64,000 nucleotides of DNA from Cylicocyclus nassatus (lineage: Eukaryota > Nematoda > Chromadorea > Rhabditida > Strongylidae), in NCBI GenBank assembly GCA_958299035.1, contig CATQJL010000316.1, positions 47,613,585 through 47,677,584 on the forward strand, in the 5' to 3' direction. The position numbers and the translations under genes are program-made. Shown here piece after piece: positions 24,085 through 38,000 of the stretch. Every line of letters starts with the position of its first letter. The first letter of the stretch is position 1. Below the pieces are notes generated by a model. It was not told where the DNA came from. It saw only the letters and a list, made by a program, of their open reading frames with translations, and did no database searches.

Positions 24085-24340
24085 TGCACCAGGAATTACG
24101 TCGCTCGCGGCGACCCTTTCCCGCGCCCGCCACGTACAAATCTTGTGACCCACAAAACTCTCCATTGCGAGAGATTACCGGCAGCAAAAACACAGGGAGT
24201 GGGGGGAGGCAGATACGTGATGATGGCCTAAGTGATACTGCATCAGGAGTGCTGGTGCTGGTTGGTTGAAGTGCGCAGCGGCGTCGCTTCGTGAAAAATT
24301 CGCGCCGATCGTACCTCCTTACCGTCCCCCATCCTTGAGC
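24085..24340. repeat. Interspersed repeat copy A (homologous to 46.6-46.86 kb)
   Basis: It shares CCCACAAAAC, GGCAGCAAAAACA/GGCAAAAACAGG, GGCGTCGCTTCG and TTCGCGCCGATCGTACCTCC with 46600-46860 in the same order and orientation. The CGGCGTCGCTTCG to GTACCTCC core is nearly identical. Function and class are unknown. Confidence 0.6.
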
Positions 24341-24344
24341 AAGA

Positions 24345-25815
24345 TGTTGTTGCATCTTGCTAGATAGCCATACGTGCCGCAGTCAGAGATTCAAACCAAG
24401 CCTAGCAGTAATCGTGGAATGGACGTTGCGTGGCGGAAGCGTCTACGAGCCTAATTAGCGTCGTGAGATCAATGTGTTAAAAGGGAGTGAGAGGTGTTAG
24501 ATGAATTCAAAAACTCCATAATGTTTGCGTTCATTCGGGTGTGATGTGTGAGCTACGAGTTCGTAAAAGGTATGCCCGGAATGAGCAACATGCGATTAGT
24601 CCGGAAATGATTGGAATGCGATTAGTCCCGAAGCGACTGGACGCCGAGGCATTCGATGCCCAAGCGATGAGGATCGCTGCGGTGGAGTCGCTGAAGGTGC
24701 CTGAGGCCTCAGGATATCACGCGATTCTAGTCGCTGCGCGATTTTCTTGCTGGGCATGCGTCCTAAGTTTGGCGCGCGGTGAGATTTACTGTCTGGTAGC
24801 ACTGCATTTGTGTTGCAAGTTCTGCAATGGAAGAGTCGCTTAAATTTCTGTTTTGCAAGAAGTTTCGTATTGTTTTCCCAATGCTAAACACAGGTGGGAT
24901 CTAAAGATAGTGTCCGGGCAAGAACTCGATCTTTACATCGTACAGCCATAGCTTTGTCACTAGCCGCAAGGTCACCTGGAAGCACCCATGTTTCTCTATG
25001 AGGATGTTTCTTCAATGGACCAGTCGCCCTATTCACATCTGCATTCAAGAAAACGGCAGAAAAATCGAGGCTACGTGGTAACGGTCACGGACTGCAGTTA
25101 AAGAAGTTGCGTTAGTCAATTTTTAACCCATAATACTTTATCGGGAAGAAGACGCCTCATTTCTTATTCTACGAACTTCGGACTTCGTTTCACCAGAAGT
25201 TGATCTTCAACCTCTCTCTCGAGTACACGATTACAATATTGCTTAGGTGGACATAGCCTAGCAGAATGATATAGGGAGACTTTACTATAAAAACGACTAA
25301 CGCGCAGCTTCTACGGACTGCTGGTCGTAATACCTTACACATTAAGAAGTGCGAAAGATCAGTGGTCCGCGGAGATGGCGCTTAAGGTATTCTTTCCTCT
25401 AACCGGAGATGCTATCTATGCTAAAGCATTCCTTTTTTGGGAAAACTGGCGTATCGACGGCCTTTAACTCAGTGGAGAGTCATCAATGTTTTCTGCGTCA
25501 ACGGCGACACAGCTACATACCCATAAGTCAACATTGTGATAGTTGTGGAGGCAATTTGCCTAGAGGTTGTGGAAGATGAATTGTGGTTCAACTACATGGT
25601 TGTGATTGTGCTGGTGTACGAGTGGAGAAGGTGCGAACCGAAGCGGGAAGCCTGTTAGCTGACACTTATTATCGAATATTTTGGATTCTCTTGCACAGGA
25701 TGATTGGTGGTCAAACCCAAGAAAACGTCAAAAAGACACTCTTTTTCCAGACGTTATAACTTTCTGCAAAAGCGAGTAATGGAATGATAAGCAAAAATGA
25801 TCGTAGCAGATTTTA
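24345..25815. other. Non-coding stretch with one degenerate TTAA-family terminus
   Basis: ATAGTGTCCGGGCAAGAACTCGATC at about 24908 resembles the left terminus of the element at 43674 (AGGCAGTGTCCGGGCAAAAA) but is degenerate and has no right partner. No gene recognised. Confidence 0.3.
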
Positions 25816-25821
25816 ACATTA

Positions 25822-26018
25822 GGCCTCGGGCAGAGTTAACGCGATTTGATCGTCGCGTAATCGCGACAAGACAACTGTTTCGAGTTCATTGCATGCCGAC
25901 CAGCTTGCATTTTGGTTGTGATACTTTTCCAGCCCGAATTTCTTGAATGGAAAATAATGAATGGAAATCACGGCGGTTGAATCGCGACGATCAAATCTGG
26001 TGAACTCTGTCAGAGGCC
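25822..26018. mobile_element. 197-bp element with TTA duplication (PIF/Harbinger-like)
   Basis: It is flanked by TTA at 25819-25821 and 26019-26021. The termini GGCCTCGGGCAGAGTT (left) and GGCCTCTGACAGAGTT (right, reversed) continue into a shared GATTTGATCGTCGCG. A 3-bp TTA/TAA duplication is typical of the PIF/Harbinger superfamily. Confidence 0.7.
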
Positions 26019-26021
26019 TTA

Positions 26022-26935
26022 CACGAAGTCTTCGTCGGTCGAGCGATTGGACTTCGACCCTTTAATCGTCTCTCGAAAAAAAGGTTCTGCTAAAACTGCT
26101 CATTTAAGTTTCTTTGAAAACGGAAAGCAAATCTCAACATCTTGCAAATTATAGAGTCAGCACTAGAAGTTCGGTCTCAAAGTCAAATTTTTGCTGAAAC
26201 ACATCTTTTGCAATATTACTGCCCACACTTTCCATTTTTTCGTTGATGCTTCTTAAAATTATTTTTGATTGTTCTTCTTCGTACATTCTCTAATGCGCGC
26301 CGCCGTTCGACGCAAGTCTTTTGGCATGTTCTGGCAGCCTTCAAAGCAAGTGTTTGGTGGCTAAGACCTGAATAGGGTACTCTTGTAGCTCCGGTACTGT
26401 CAACTCCATCGCTTATACTCCGAGCCAGAGCGACTTCCTGAAGTTTCACAGAACTCTTCGGAAAGTTCCAGTCAACAGTTTGGCAGGAAGTACTCAGTTG
26501 AAATGGCCTTTTTCATGCATTCTATACAGCTTTGTAGAACAATAAAGCTCGCTCGCGAAGAATAAATACAGGTTATAGATAAATTCGGTAGTAGGCTCTG
26601 TATATATTTAACACTGACTCAGCTGAGTGATTTCGTGAATGGGCGTTATTCATCGATCCGAGGATCGCTCATAACTAAGAGTCCAATGGATCAGCGCTCG
26701 TGCTTTTCAAAATGGTGAAGATTTTATTGAATAGGCTGCTTTGGCCGAAGACGCAGCAAGGACTAACATTAGTGCTCTCCAAGTGTAAGGTTTCCGCTGT
26801 GGTGGGACACAAATGACACGCATGCTATAACAACATGCCGAGAAGACACTTCTGTGATAGCTATGTGGATCTCGCAGAGGAGTACCGTCTTTTCGCCCTG
26901 GTCACCGCTTCAAAGCACATAAAAGAATTACTGGG
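26022..26935. other. No supported gene; one ambiguous minus-strand frame
   Basis: A 77-codon minus-strand frame (26449-26216) is Arg/Lys-rich with possible acceptors (CTTCAG before GAAGTCGC, TTGAAG before GCTGCC). It could be an exon of an unrecognised gene, but there is no homology and no neighbouring exon. A short perfect palindrome, CGATCCGAGGATCG, lies near 26655. Confidence 0.25.
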
Positions 26936-26939
26936 GAGT

Positions 26940-27235
26940 GTGAATTCGCCATCTAGGGGAGTGCCATATATAGGGCTTATCAACTGCAGAGCTGGGTGCA
27001 CCAGCATCTCCGCTCGCGCTCGGCCGCTTCGCCTGGACACTGCATATCTTTCGCAAACATCTCTCTGATCACTTCCCCAGGGCAAGCGTGGGAAAGGCGG
27101 AGCATCGATTGGAAATGATTTAGTGAGCACATTCGCGGAAGTGATGCAGAGTCCTGCGCGAAGGAGATGCTAGAGTACCCGACACTGCAATTGATAACCC
27201 ACCCATATTGATACCCCTCGTCTGAGTTCATCGCT
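26940..27235. repeat. Foldback element of about 295 bp
   Basis: GGGCTTATCAACTGCAGAG and CACCAGCATCTCCGCTCGCG on the left are mirrored by ATTGATAACCCACCC and CGCGAAGGAGATGCTAGAG on the right. The arms are about 110 bp and diverged. Confidence 0.55.
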
Positions 27236-27239
27236 CACC

Positions 27240-29080
27240 ATTTGTGGTTGTATGAAATCCCATTTTATTTTTTTCTTATCGTTCCCATGTGGGCAACTTC
27301 TGTCTCTATCCTTACGGAAATTTATCAGCATTATCTGCTGCTACTCCTCAGTTCATGACAGGATCGAAGTGCATAAAGGGACTCCCACTAGAAAAGCGGA
27401 ATGGACAAGAGGTTTAGGCTATAAAAACGGCAAGTTCTTTTGGACTTTTGTTTCTCGATACGACTTTTCCGCAACAACTGTTTCGATTCATCGCCACTGC
27501 TCTTAATATCATTGGGGACAAGTCTTGCCCAGATTATACACGCAGATCGAATCTCGTCCATGGATGGTAAGGTTCTTGAATAATTCAGTGGCTTCAATCT
27601 TCTGCAGCGGCTTTCCGACGACTTTTTATAAAAAGCTTCTGTTAAACTCGTGAAGAAGATACCGGTAAATTTGCATTTAATTCATGTAGTGCAGCTCCGC
27701 CAATTCGCAGTGTGTTTAGTGAAAGTAGCATATCAAAGAGAACTTCTTAGGTCATGTTCATCACTTCTCTGCTCTGTTCAGGTTTAAACGGTTTTGACCC
27801 AAATCCGGGTGCATCAAATGCATACGCCTCCGCTTCTCATGAGTGCGAGCAGGGCCTATAGTGATTTCGCCAAGAAAATGTCACAACATAAACAAGATAA
27901 GGTGGCGACAGCTCGAAGGGAATCGCGAACCTGGTTTGAAAATCTCGCAGGTCATGGAACAACACCAGCTAATCTTCAATAAGCCCTTGAATCGCACTTC
28001 GTATGTGTCTCCAGAAAACTTGCGCGTCTACCCATCTTCGAACCTTTGACGTAATGATTGCTAATAACGAGACATCCACAGTGCAATATCGAACCCTTGT
28101 AAGCTGCTATATACAGCGTATGGATGCAGAAGCAATTTTTGATAGGTAGATCAATCACAAAGTTCACATGTGAAAACATGCTTTTTGTGTCAAACGTGTC
28201 TATTTCTTCGTTCATATAATTTGGGTTTCTCTATTATCAGATTATCCCAGGTCGCGAACTCGGTGTAGTCAAGCTCTAACCACTACCAAAGTTTGAGGTG
28301 CGACGTCTCACAATCAGAAGACGCGTTCAACTGGAGCATTCAGCTGCGAATCAGATGGCCGGTTGACTTTCTCGCGACTTATTATTTTCTGTCCTCATAT
28401 AAACATTTGCAAGTAGTCAGGGCTCCTTTTCATCATTCTCAAAAAGCTATTTTTTCGTTGTTTGTATCATATCAGTGTTACATTAGTAAAAGTTTGATTG
28501 CACAAGTCTAAGGTATACAGCATGACGACCCGCGTGCTAGTTGTCATTTTGAGTAGAGGTTGCGGCTGTTATATCATTTGTCTTGAGTTCACAATACAAG
28601 CAACATTTTGAGTCTAATCAGAAACACAGAATAAAACAGACATAATACTCTGAGCGCAAGCGCTCGTCCCGAATGTGGCTGAGGATGCTTCGTCGAAGTC
28701 GTAGCATACATTGGAATGCACTTTGAAGAGACGAGTATAAAAACAGCAACCAGTTGAACAACGAGTCTCAAGGAAGTGCGGCTGGAATGAGTCGTAAGTG
28801 CATGCACATATTAGAACTGGTACCCGTCTCTCTAGTGCGTACGTGGCACTTTCTAGAAAGTTTTCGATGGCTATGATCCAATTTTACGGTGTCAGCTGAG
28901 AAATTGGAATTTGTCGCGGATTTTTTGTGATTTCGTTCAGCTATGAATCAGAGGACATCAGTTTCGCCCTTTGAACCGTTGAACTCAATTACAGGTATTG
29001 TCCGAGCGTTTGATTGACGGCGCAATTCTGTTTATTTGGAGGGGCTAGTGGTCGCCTCCTGCCGCGATGATAACGCACAG
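27240..29080. other. Intergenic region upstream of the nrf-6-like gene
   Basis: About 1.8 kb without a recognised gene or repeat. It should contain the promoter of the plus-strand gene starting at 29089, but no core element can be picked out with confidence. Confidence 0.3.
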
Positions 29081-29088
29081 CGAAGGAG

Positions 29089-32000
29089 ATGCTGTGTCGA
29101 GCCTTCCCACTGATTTCACTCCTTATCGCTTCGCCTCTCGTCCTTTTTGGTAAAGGTTTTTTGATATTTTTAAACACAGCAGATTATTTGTTTTTTAAAG
29201 GAAATGCTCTATCAAATGGAACGATTGAAAAGCTACCAAAGCCAATCAATGATCGAGCTCGCTCACAATTCACCATTAAAAGACCGTCGTTGTTCAGTGA
29301 AGAGGACGAGTACGATGAGGATGATGAAGAGGTGTTTATCAACTAATCCACACTTATGTTTACAAGACTTGGCTGCTCTTCAGATTATGGGCTCCGTATT
29401 TACCCAGTTTCTTGCTGACTCGGAGACTCAACTAATACTGGACATGGACTTCTTCAAGCACTTTTTCAACTACGCAGAGGCATACAGGTTTGAACATTCG
29501 GAGCCTATTGGTTCCTTGACGAATGTTTGTTTACACAAATCTCTCTTTTTTTAGAAATTTTAAAAGAATTTAACGTTCATACTGAAAGTTTGGAATCCAA
29601 ACTGATTTTCCATGAGCCCTTTTTGAATGTTTGAACCTAAAAGAATCTTTGTGCGTTAATTATCGGATTGCAACCCTGCTTATCTGATAAGAAATGCAAA
29701 TAATAAATCTTGTCAGCGCCTGTCAATCATCGGTCAAACGCACACCTTTTTGCGAAAAGTGTAAAAATGACAAAAAGGTTTATTTGTGTTTGTGTCTTCA
29801 TAGTCCATTTCAGAAATGGTGTTGAAGAAGGAAACTTGGATTTGATGCGATATGCAGTACAATTTGTGGACAAACTCAAAGAGTTTGATGTGTCCTCAGG
29901 TACAATCACAAACAGAAGCTGTTGCTTGTGTTTTTACGCTGCAATACTTCAAATTAAGTAGATAAGGAAAAAGGGTTTCGCGACATACGCTTATCTTTTA
30001 CCGATTAGTGCTACATCACTAGTGCACTTTGCAACATTTGACCAGACTACAGTATCTCAGTGCTGACGAACTCTTTGCTTCAGATTACAATAAGCGCCAC
30101 GAATGAGCTTCTCTGCTATGTAGAGCTTTCAGTCAATTTTTTTAAATGAGGGAGGGGAGGGAGGGGGAGGGTGATCAGTCTTTCTCAATAATAGGGAGTG
30201 GCCCTTCCTCAGGAAATTCTTAATGCTTTCCAAAATTACGTTTTTTGATGAAAGGGTGTGGTCCTAGGAATATTATTTAGGAAGCTAATTGAGTTATTGA
30301 ACATCTGTAAAAACTACTTTAATCGATCTAAAAATCAAAAGCAAACATTTTGGAGCAATTTGTTTTTGCACACAAATCTGAACATTTGCACAATATTTGC
30401 TGCAAAGAATTTGTGAACCATGAAAGAAAGAATGATGTTGGAGAATAATCAAAAACTCACTCCCTTATTCTTATCTCTCTGCAATGTAATCACTATGTTT
30501 TTCTTGCTCCGCGTTCAAGTATTGACTCCCGTACAACTTTTCAAGAGTTTTTTTTTGAGAAATCTGAAAGTTTTACGGTGCTCCGCTTTCTCGAAGGCCT
30601 ATTCCACCTTCAGATTTGAATAAGCTAAAAGTTCACAATATATTGGAGTGTCTCACAATTTTTTTGCTTTTTACTACAACCGTCGTGTTTTTGCATCTTT
30701 CTTCAATTTAATGTTGCTTGAGTCTTTCTACAGAGCATAGCAAGCTCTGCAAGATGGCTATTAAGAGTCTGCCCTATTCCAAGTAAAGTTTTGAGCTGGA
30801 ATATTGCAGTCGAAAACGAACTTAATCGCCAAAAATCGTATCTCCGCCCCAGTCTCAAAAATTCTCAATTCTAGCGTATGCTCGACACATCGAACATTCA
30901 ATCGTATAATTTCCGTATTTTTCCATCCTAGAAATAATGAAAAAAAAGGATGGAGTCAAATGGCAAAGTCCGCCCCTAGATCTCAATTAGGTACCCTAGT
31001 TCTCGAGGAATGCTGATGTTTAGGGTAAAAACGGTAAAAAAATTGTGAAGCTCCCTAATTCATATTACAAAGGGGTCTTACAAAGGGGTCTTACAAAGGG
31101 TCTTGTCTTAGTCACGATGTAAAATTGGAGCGTTGGGATCGACTCTAGCTTTTTTTACTTAGGCTGGCCTACTCACAGAGAGTTTCAATTTTTTATTTTT
31201 GCAGTTTGAGAGCAATGTTGTTGACGATGTAGCTGTAAAATTCTGCATGATTGGTACGAAACTGGATTTTTCTGTGCACTTCTCATAAAACTCACTCAAA
31301 TGATGCACTCCCAAATCACAAAATACGAAATCGATCATCGTTGCATCATGATTCTGGCCACTAATTTGTGTAGTTCTATCGTGAAAGGATAATACGATCA
31401 ACTGAAGCAGATCTTGTTTTCGTTTTTCAGCATGCATCGCCGACGTTTTTCATTACGTTTGGACAGCAGTGGAGTACGCCACACACGTAGAAGAGCACAG
31501 GAATTGTACTAACTGCAAATGTACGCCTTTCTTCCAACAGAAGAAGAATGAGCGATCATGGATTTTTAACGGTGGGGAATGTTTGAATTGAACGATAATC
31601 TCCTTTGTCATCCATCCGACAGTTTAAACAAACTAGAACATTTTTTTGAGAATGCTGTAGTTGAAAAAGTCCTGAAGCAAGTTCTGCGTTAGACATCGCT
31701 CTGATTATCTAGCCTGAAAGGTACGACGAAAGTCAAAGTCTCTTTACTTTCGCTACGTTATTAGCGATGTTGAGATGAACTGTTACCTTTTCAGATGAAG
31801 AGACATAGACAAGATGTAGACAAGATGGGAGACTCCTTTGAGAACTATGAATCAATTTTTTTCAGCTAGCACATTTGTTTACTGATTGTTGAATTAAAAA
31901 AACCCTAAGTACTAAATATTACTATTTCACATGAGGTTCACATATTCTCCCAAATCAGACCTTATGATTATGTCATGATTGGTATTGATATACATGTGAC

Positions 32001-35000
32001 ACTGTATTTTTTCCGAAACTTCAGAACAGGCGCTTTCAAACAAAAAATTAATCGTGTTATTTTCATATTATTAGGTTGTTACAAAAGTTTTGTTACTATC
32101 GACTGAAAAAATCTTCGTAACCTTGTCAAATAATATTTCTTTATATCCAAACTATTGGTGTTGCAGATTTTTAATACATGCATGTCACACCTAAAAAGTC
32201 AAATGTTAGAATTTTTCGGAATTTTCCCGAATTATTCATGGCATATTTCCAGTTTTGGTTATTGAAGAGCTCAACCTTCCAAATGGTTTTAGTATTACTA
32301 CCAATGTTCAAAGAAGTCCATAAAAATTCTAAAAATATAAAAAAGAAGTAAGAGATTTGTTAAAAATTAAAGAAGGAAATGGAGGTTGGAGTGCCCTCAT
32401 AGGGTTGCCTTTAGATTTACTAAAAGTCATGTCGTGAGGTGGGTGGTGCCGACGGGATAGCTCTTTATGCCTTCCCCATATATGCCGAAGACCTTGCCGA
32501 ATTTTCTGGAATGTTCCAGAGGGAGACCAAGCAAATGTAACAAAACTTATGTAACAATTCAAATTTTTCCGTACCTCATTTGACAACTTACTGCATGGCG
32601 TCTGAGCAAATTTGAGGATTGTGATTCCATGTTAGCCGAATAAGGCTTCTTTGTTGATCGAATATCCAAATGTGTAAGCACAGCATGATGCCGGAAATGA
32701 GAAAATCGCCTTAGAAAAATTGTCCAAAGAAAACTGTTCTCGGCATATTCCTGCTTTACGCAGTTTCTTCTAACCCACATTGAATGCTACTCTACATAAA
32801 AGATTGCATGGTAGAGGAGAGCATTAATTTGAGTAACCTTTTTTTCATATTTTCAAACGAAATCGCGTACTCAGAGTATTTTTCCTAAATGTATTAGTGT
32901 GGTTTAGTGTTGGATGCCATGGGCAAGGTACCCTCCGGTATCACATCCGGCAACAATCTTTGGGTCGGTTCATGGAATACTTGCCGTAAGATCCATGCGG
33001 TGAAGAATAATCAGGGGTAAGTGGGAGCTCCACACTTGTGATTTCGTTCATGGTTGCACTTTCAGTCAGCGATGGAATGGTCAGTACTGTTTGGCACACT
33101 TAGAAGCTTATGAGCGAAACAACCCTTTCAAAGCACTCGAGAAGAACGATGCAGTGGATGCACATTGCTTGTGAGTATATCATACATCATACTGCTTACT
33201 GCTTACTGTTTTAACTCGAGTTTTGAAAAGAGGAAACATGGACGCTATCTCTCTAGCTTTCCGTAAGATACATGATAGTCCTAAAATTCTATAGAATTGC
33301 TCTTGGCACGCCTTTTTGGAGATTATATTGTACCTCTCGATATGAGAAATACAAGGTTCTTAAATTGAAGCACATATCTCTCCACATCACTTTTTCTCCA
33401 GGTTTTACCAACTCTTCAAAAACATCTCAGAATTTATGTGGTTCTCGAGGAATACTACTTCTTCTATATGTTATTAAGAGATTTATAACAGAGAATCAAA
33501 ACAAAAAGTTTACAGCTATGTTCTTAGGCAAAAATAACGAACTTCCGGAATCGGTCATCTTATATATAAAGCTGAATGTCTGTTTGTATGTATGTCTGTA
33601 TGTATGTCTGTATGTACGTATGTTCCGAATAGAAAATTTCATTTCTGAACCGATCCGGACCAAACTTGGCACACATACACTTCGGGCCCCGGCGGGTGTC
33701 ATAGGCTACTTTTCGTCATCGATCGATATCGATTTTATCGATTTTTTGCAAAATTTGAGCTACGGGGCTGGGAGTTGGTACAGGGAGGTAATCGAGCATG
33801 CTGCTTACGAATAAAATAATGACAGGGCCGGGCGGAGCCGGGTAAGCCATCTAGTCTTCTATAAATAACTCACTAACATGAGGCATAAGCGATTTATTTC
33901 AAATCTTGACCTCTGAACAGAGAGCCCAATTTTTCCATATGACCTTACGCCGGGTGCTGATAGTAATGTCAAGGTTCCCATCAAACATAGAAAAGCCTCC
34001 CACCACGCAATATGATTCTCCAAATAATTCATATATCAAGATTTTAGCAAGGACAAGAATGCCACAGAAGATGACGACGATGGACAATGTTTCACCTTTA
34101 TTCCAATGCTTAATTTTGGTGTTTGCATGCCTGACACATGTACAGAATACGACGTCACTAGGATGATCACTTTCGGCAAGTCTTACTTCTCTTATTTGGC
34201 ATAGCAGTTGTTGAAGCAAGCTTTAGAGGATTTATTTTCGACATGTGGCATTATGACGCAAGCAGTTTTGAAGCACTTTTCATTTAAGAAGAAACCTCTG
34301 TGCATGAGATGGTAGTCAAAAAAAGTAGGGGTGCATTTTATGAAAGAGATGAGCGACAAAATCGAAAAGAAGTCCTTTTGAGTCAGATGGTTCACATATT
34401 TATTCGCACAACCGATTATTATGCATCCAGAACAATTCGGCTTTTTACTCTGCTTACCACACTAGTGGCCCGAGAAATTTTCCTCGCGGCGGAGAGAGGG
34501 AGCGGATGGGGGAGGGGGGAAGAGTGGAAGGGTGACAGAACTTTTCTTGGAAGGGACATGCTGTAGCCACGCCCTCAGAAACATTTTTGAGATGTTCTCC
34601 ATCAATTTTTTATTGGGCTCAAAATTCTAAAATCTCTAGACAAGAAGACGCATCGGCAGCCATGCACCAGGAAATGATTCCTTATTGAGCTTATTCAAAC
34701 TTGAAAAATCTTCAAAATTTATTCTTATTATCTACAAGTGACGGTAACTTCCACTGCAATATTATTACTCTACAGGGGACTTCAGAAAATTTCGAGATCC
34801 ATTCGGCCTTCCCCCTCCGCCTTCCCGCCCCGCTCCTGCCTTTACGATCCGCCGCTGATCTACCATTTAACGGGGATAGGAAAGCAAATGAAGTTTGTGG
34901 ATAATGTCCATCAAGAACTGGTCCGCAAAAATACGAAATTTCTAAGTTTTACTTTCATAGACTACTTGAAATCAAATGGAATATTCATGTTCATGACTTA

Positions 35001-38000
35001 CTTATGCCAAAAACTTACAGCTGTTCGCCTCGCCGAAAGCGCAGTTGGCCGAGATGCCGTTTGCGATGTGAATGTCGAGTGCCGTCCTGAGAAGAAGGAA
35101 TCAGCCATGAGCAACAACTGGCTCGCCATGGCAGCTCTGTATGTCGTAGGGGTGTGGATATCCAATTAAAAATTTGATTGATGATTTAAGATATTTTCTG
35201 ACCTACACGATCATTATGATGATATTTGGAACTCTGTACGATCTCTTCATCTATCAGAAAGAAATCGAGCTGTTGCCTCCATCAGAAAGAAACAATCGTA
35301 AGTCATCAATGTTTAAGATCACGCGCTATATGATTTTAAAAATTCCAAACATGTTATTGTGCAAAATTAAGAGATCCTTGCTCCTCGGAAATTCGAGAAA
35401 AAGTTCTTCCTAAGCATTTACAGTAAAATAAATTCTTTCAAAGCTATCGACAAGTAAAACTTTGATTTTAGATTTATTTATCCGTATAATTCTTGCTTAT
35501 TCGGCGTACACAAATGGTATAGAGATCTTAAAGACAACCAAAAAAGAGGTGAATCGTGAACATTTTTAGTCGTTGCATGCTGGCTGGAATTTTTAGCGAA
35601 TTTTTTTTGCAGGGCGAAGTGAATTGCCTCCATGGAATTCGATTTCTAAGCATGTGTTGGATCATTCTTGGTCATACATATTACTACATCGGAAAAAGCC
35701 TGACTATAGGTAGGGTCAAGTAGTTCGATTAAGGCTCAAAATAACGAGCACTTTCGAAATCCTGTACCCATATTTATCAAGCAAATGTAGCTTGAATTCT
35801 ACGAAGGTCTTCTCTTGCTGCGCATTGAAGATTTGTGAATATGAAATGGAAATGTAGAAATAAGGGTGTGCATGCGTTTCAATAAGCATCCTTTTGGAAA
35901 ATGGCGGAACTGCATGAAAATGGAAGACCTCTCTAAGACCGCTTTTCACTGAAATGTTCCAAAAATGCATTCAGCAAGTGAGAATGTTCTACCGTCGATG
36001 ACCGACGCTTATGAAGTATCAGTGGAACTCAACGCTCCAGTTATACACAGATTTTAAGGACCAAATTACTTGTGTCGGAAAAATTTACGGGTCATTGCTT
36101 GCAAGAAACCTCATAGAATCAGAAACTGCGAACGGAGTTACCTTACTTCAAACATTCGTGGAGCTTTTTGGGGGCTTTGTTCTTCTATGATTCTCCTGTA
36201 AATTTTACACCGTTTTAGATATGACCTGAAACTATGTATAGAGGCTAGTTCTTTTATAGTCGCTATCGGCTAGCGAAAACTTTCTGCAAAAATGCTGTCG
36301 CAAACCTTGTTTCAGATAACTTAATTCCAACACTGGTTGATTTTCCGAAACACTTCTATACACAAGTTATCGTGCAAGCGCCTTTAGCTGTTGACTCATT
36401 CTTTTTCCTCAGGTTAGTTATTTGACTTAGAATTGTTCCAAAGCTTATTCCTCTTCCAAATTGCCACTCTGAATTTAGTGGTCTTCTAGCCTCCTATATC
36501 TTTTTCAAAAAAGTGCTCAAAAGTAAAACCATTCGAAATCCACGAAATCCACTGATGTGGCTAATGATCTACATCAAGCGATACACGAGGTAAGCTAAGT
36601 TCTGCATCTAGTATTTTTGAGAAATACAGGTCCCTCTTCAGGCTTACTCCAACATATGCCGTAATAATGTTATTCGATGTCACCTTGTTTACTTACGTCT
36701 CATCTGGGCCCTTTTGGACTCCTATTGAAAAGACAGGATGCCGCATAAGTTGGTGGACAAACTTCATCTACATGAACAACTTCTTGCTGCAGGATAAAGA
36801 ATGTGTAGGTGGTTTTCAGTACATGAATTTGGAAACTTTTGACAATAGAAAAACAGCTGAATGAGACATTAGCCAAGCTAATTGATTTTACGGAATGGTT
36901 CTAAATATTCAAATAAGGAGAAGTTCTTACGGGGGGTGAAACTCAGATGACTCTTAGAGTAAGAATATTTGGCTTTGATAACTTGAAAATTTCTTCCTCA
37001 CTATATCATGCTAAACTTTGATGAGATTAGTGGATGCAATGTAGTCTTTTTATCCACGAATTTCAGCTTGCTGATAAATTTGAATTTATGAGAAAGTGAT
37101 GTAGAAACCAAAACCAATTTGGTTCAAGCTCCGTAACCTGTTACGGCTTGGTAATGATCAGAGGGCGCGCGCGCGGGAGAGACGCAGACTGCGTCGCGGG
37201 CGTGACCTTAGTTATGTCACACGCCTTCCAGCTGCCAGCCAGTTAAGTCAAAGGTGACATAAGTAAAGAATGATGAATTATTACAGTGCATGGGATGGAC
37301 ATGGTACCTGGCCAACGATGTTCAGCTTCATTACACACTTGCTCCTATCCTCTTCATAGCTTTTGCCAAGTATATTCAGCTGTACTACTTTGTCTAGAAA
37401 GTGAATCTATCGTTTTGCAGGAGCAAAAAATTGGGCCTTTCTATTGGTGGGAGTCTCATGTTGCTCTCATCTTTCATCAAATTATGGATTATCTTCACTC
37501 ACGACTATCCTCCAGCACCATTGCTCACGGCTAAGTTACAAATGTACGACATATATGTAGTGCTTATCAATGCTAGTTTGATCCTTCACCTGGTAAATAA
37601 CCTCTAGAAGATTTTCAGAAATCAAGTAGCTCGGATTTATAATTTCCAGCCCCACTTCGTCGTCGAAACTTTTTTGTAACTTTGCAATTCAATCGAAGCT
37701 CACCATAAGATCTACTTCAGCGAAAATCATTATCTTTTCTCTACAAATTTTACTTCGGGAAAAGTCTGTCGCTCTTTATATTCTAATTCGTGATTTTTTT
37801 CAGTTGTAGACTTCAGCGCGCATTACAACAGCATTCCAAAGCAGTTCTTAGAACTGATTTCAAGAAATTAAGCTTCTAAAAATGCTCCTTGAAGTAAACT
37901 CTATATAAGCAGTGTAAACTCTGCGTTCCTGTTAACTATGACTGGAGTGCATTACCGCTCTCGGAAGCTGCAAAATTTTCGTGAATGTCGCGCAATTCCC

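Noticed and set aside
31159..31437. 92-codon minus-strand frame in an nrf-6-like intron
   Set aside because: No homology recognised and no exon partners; it is probably chance.
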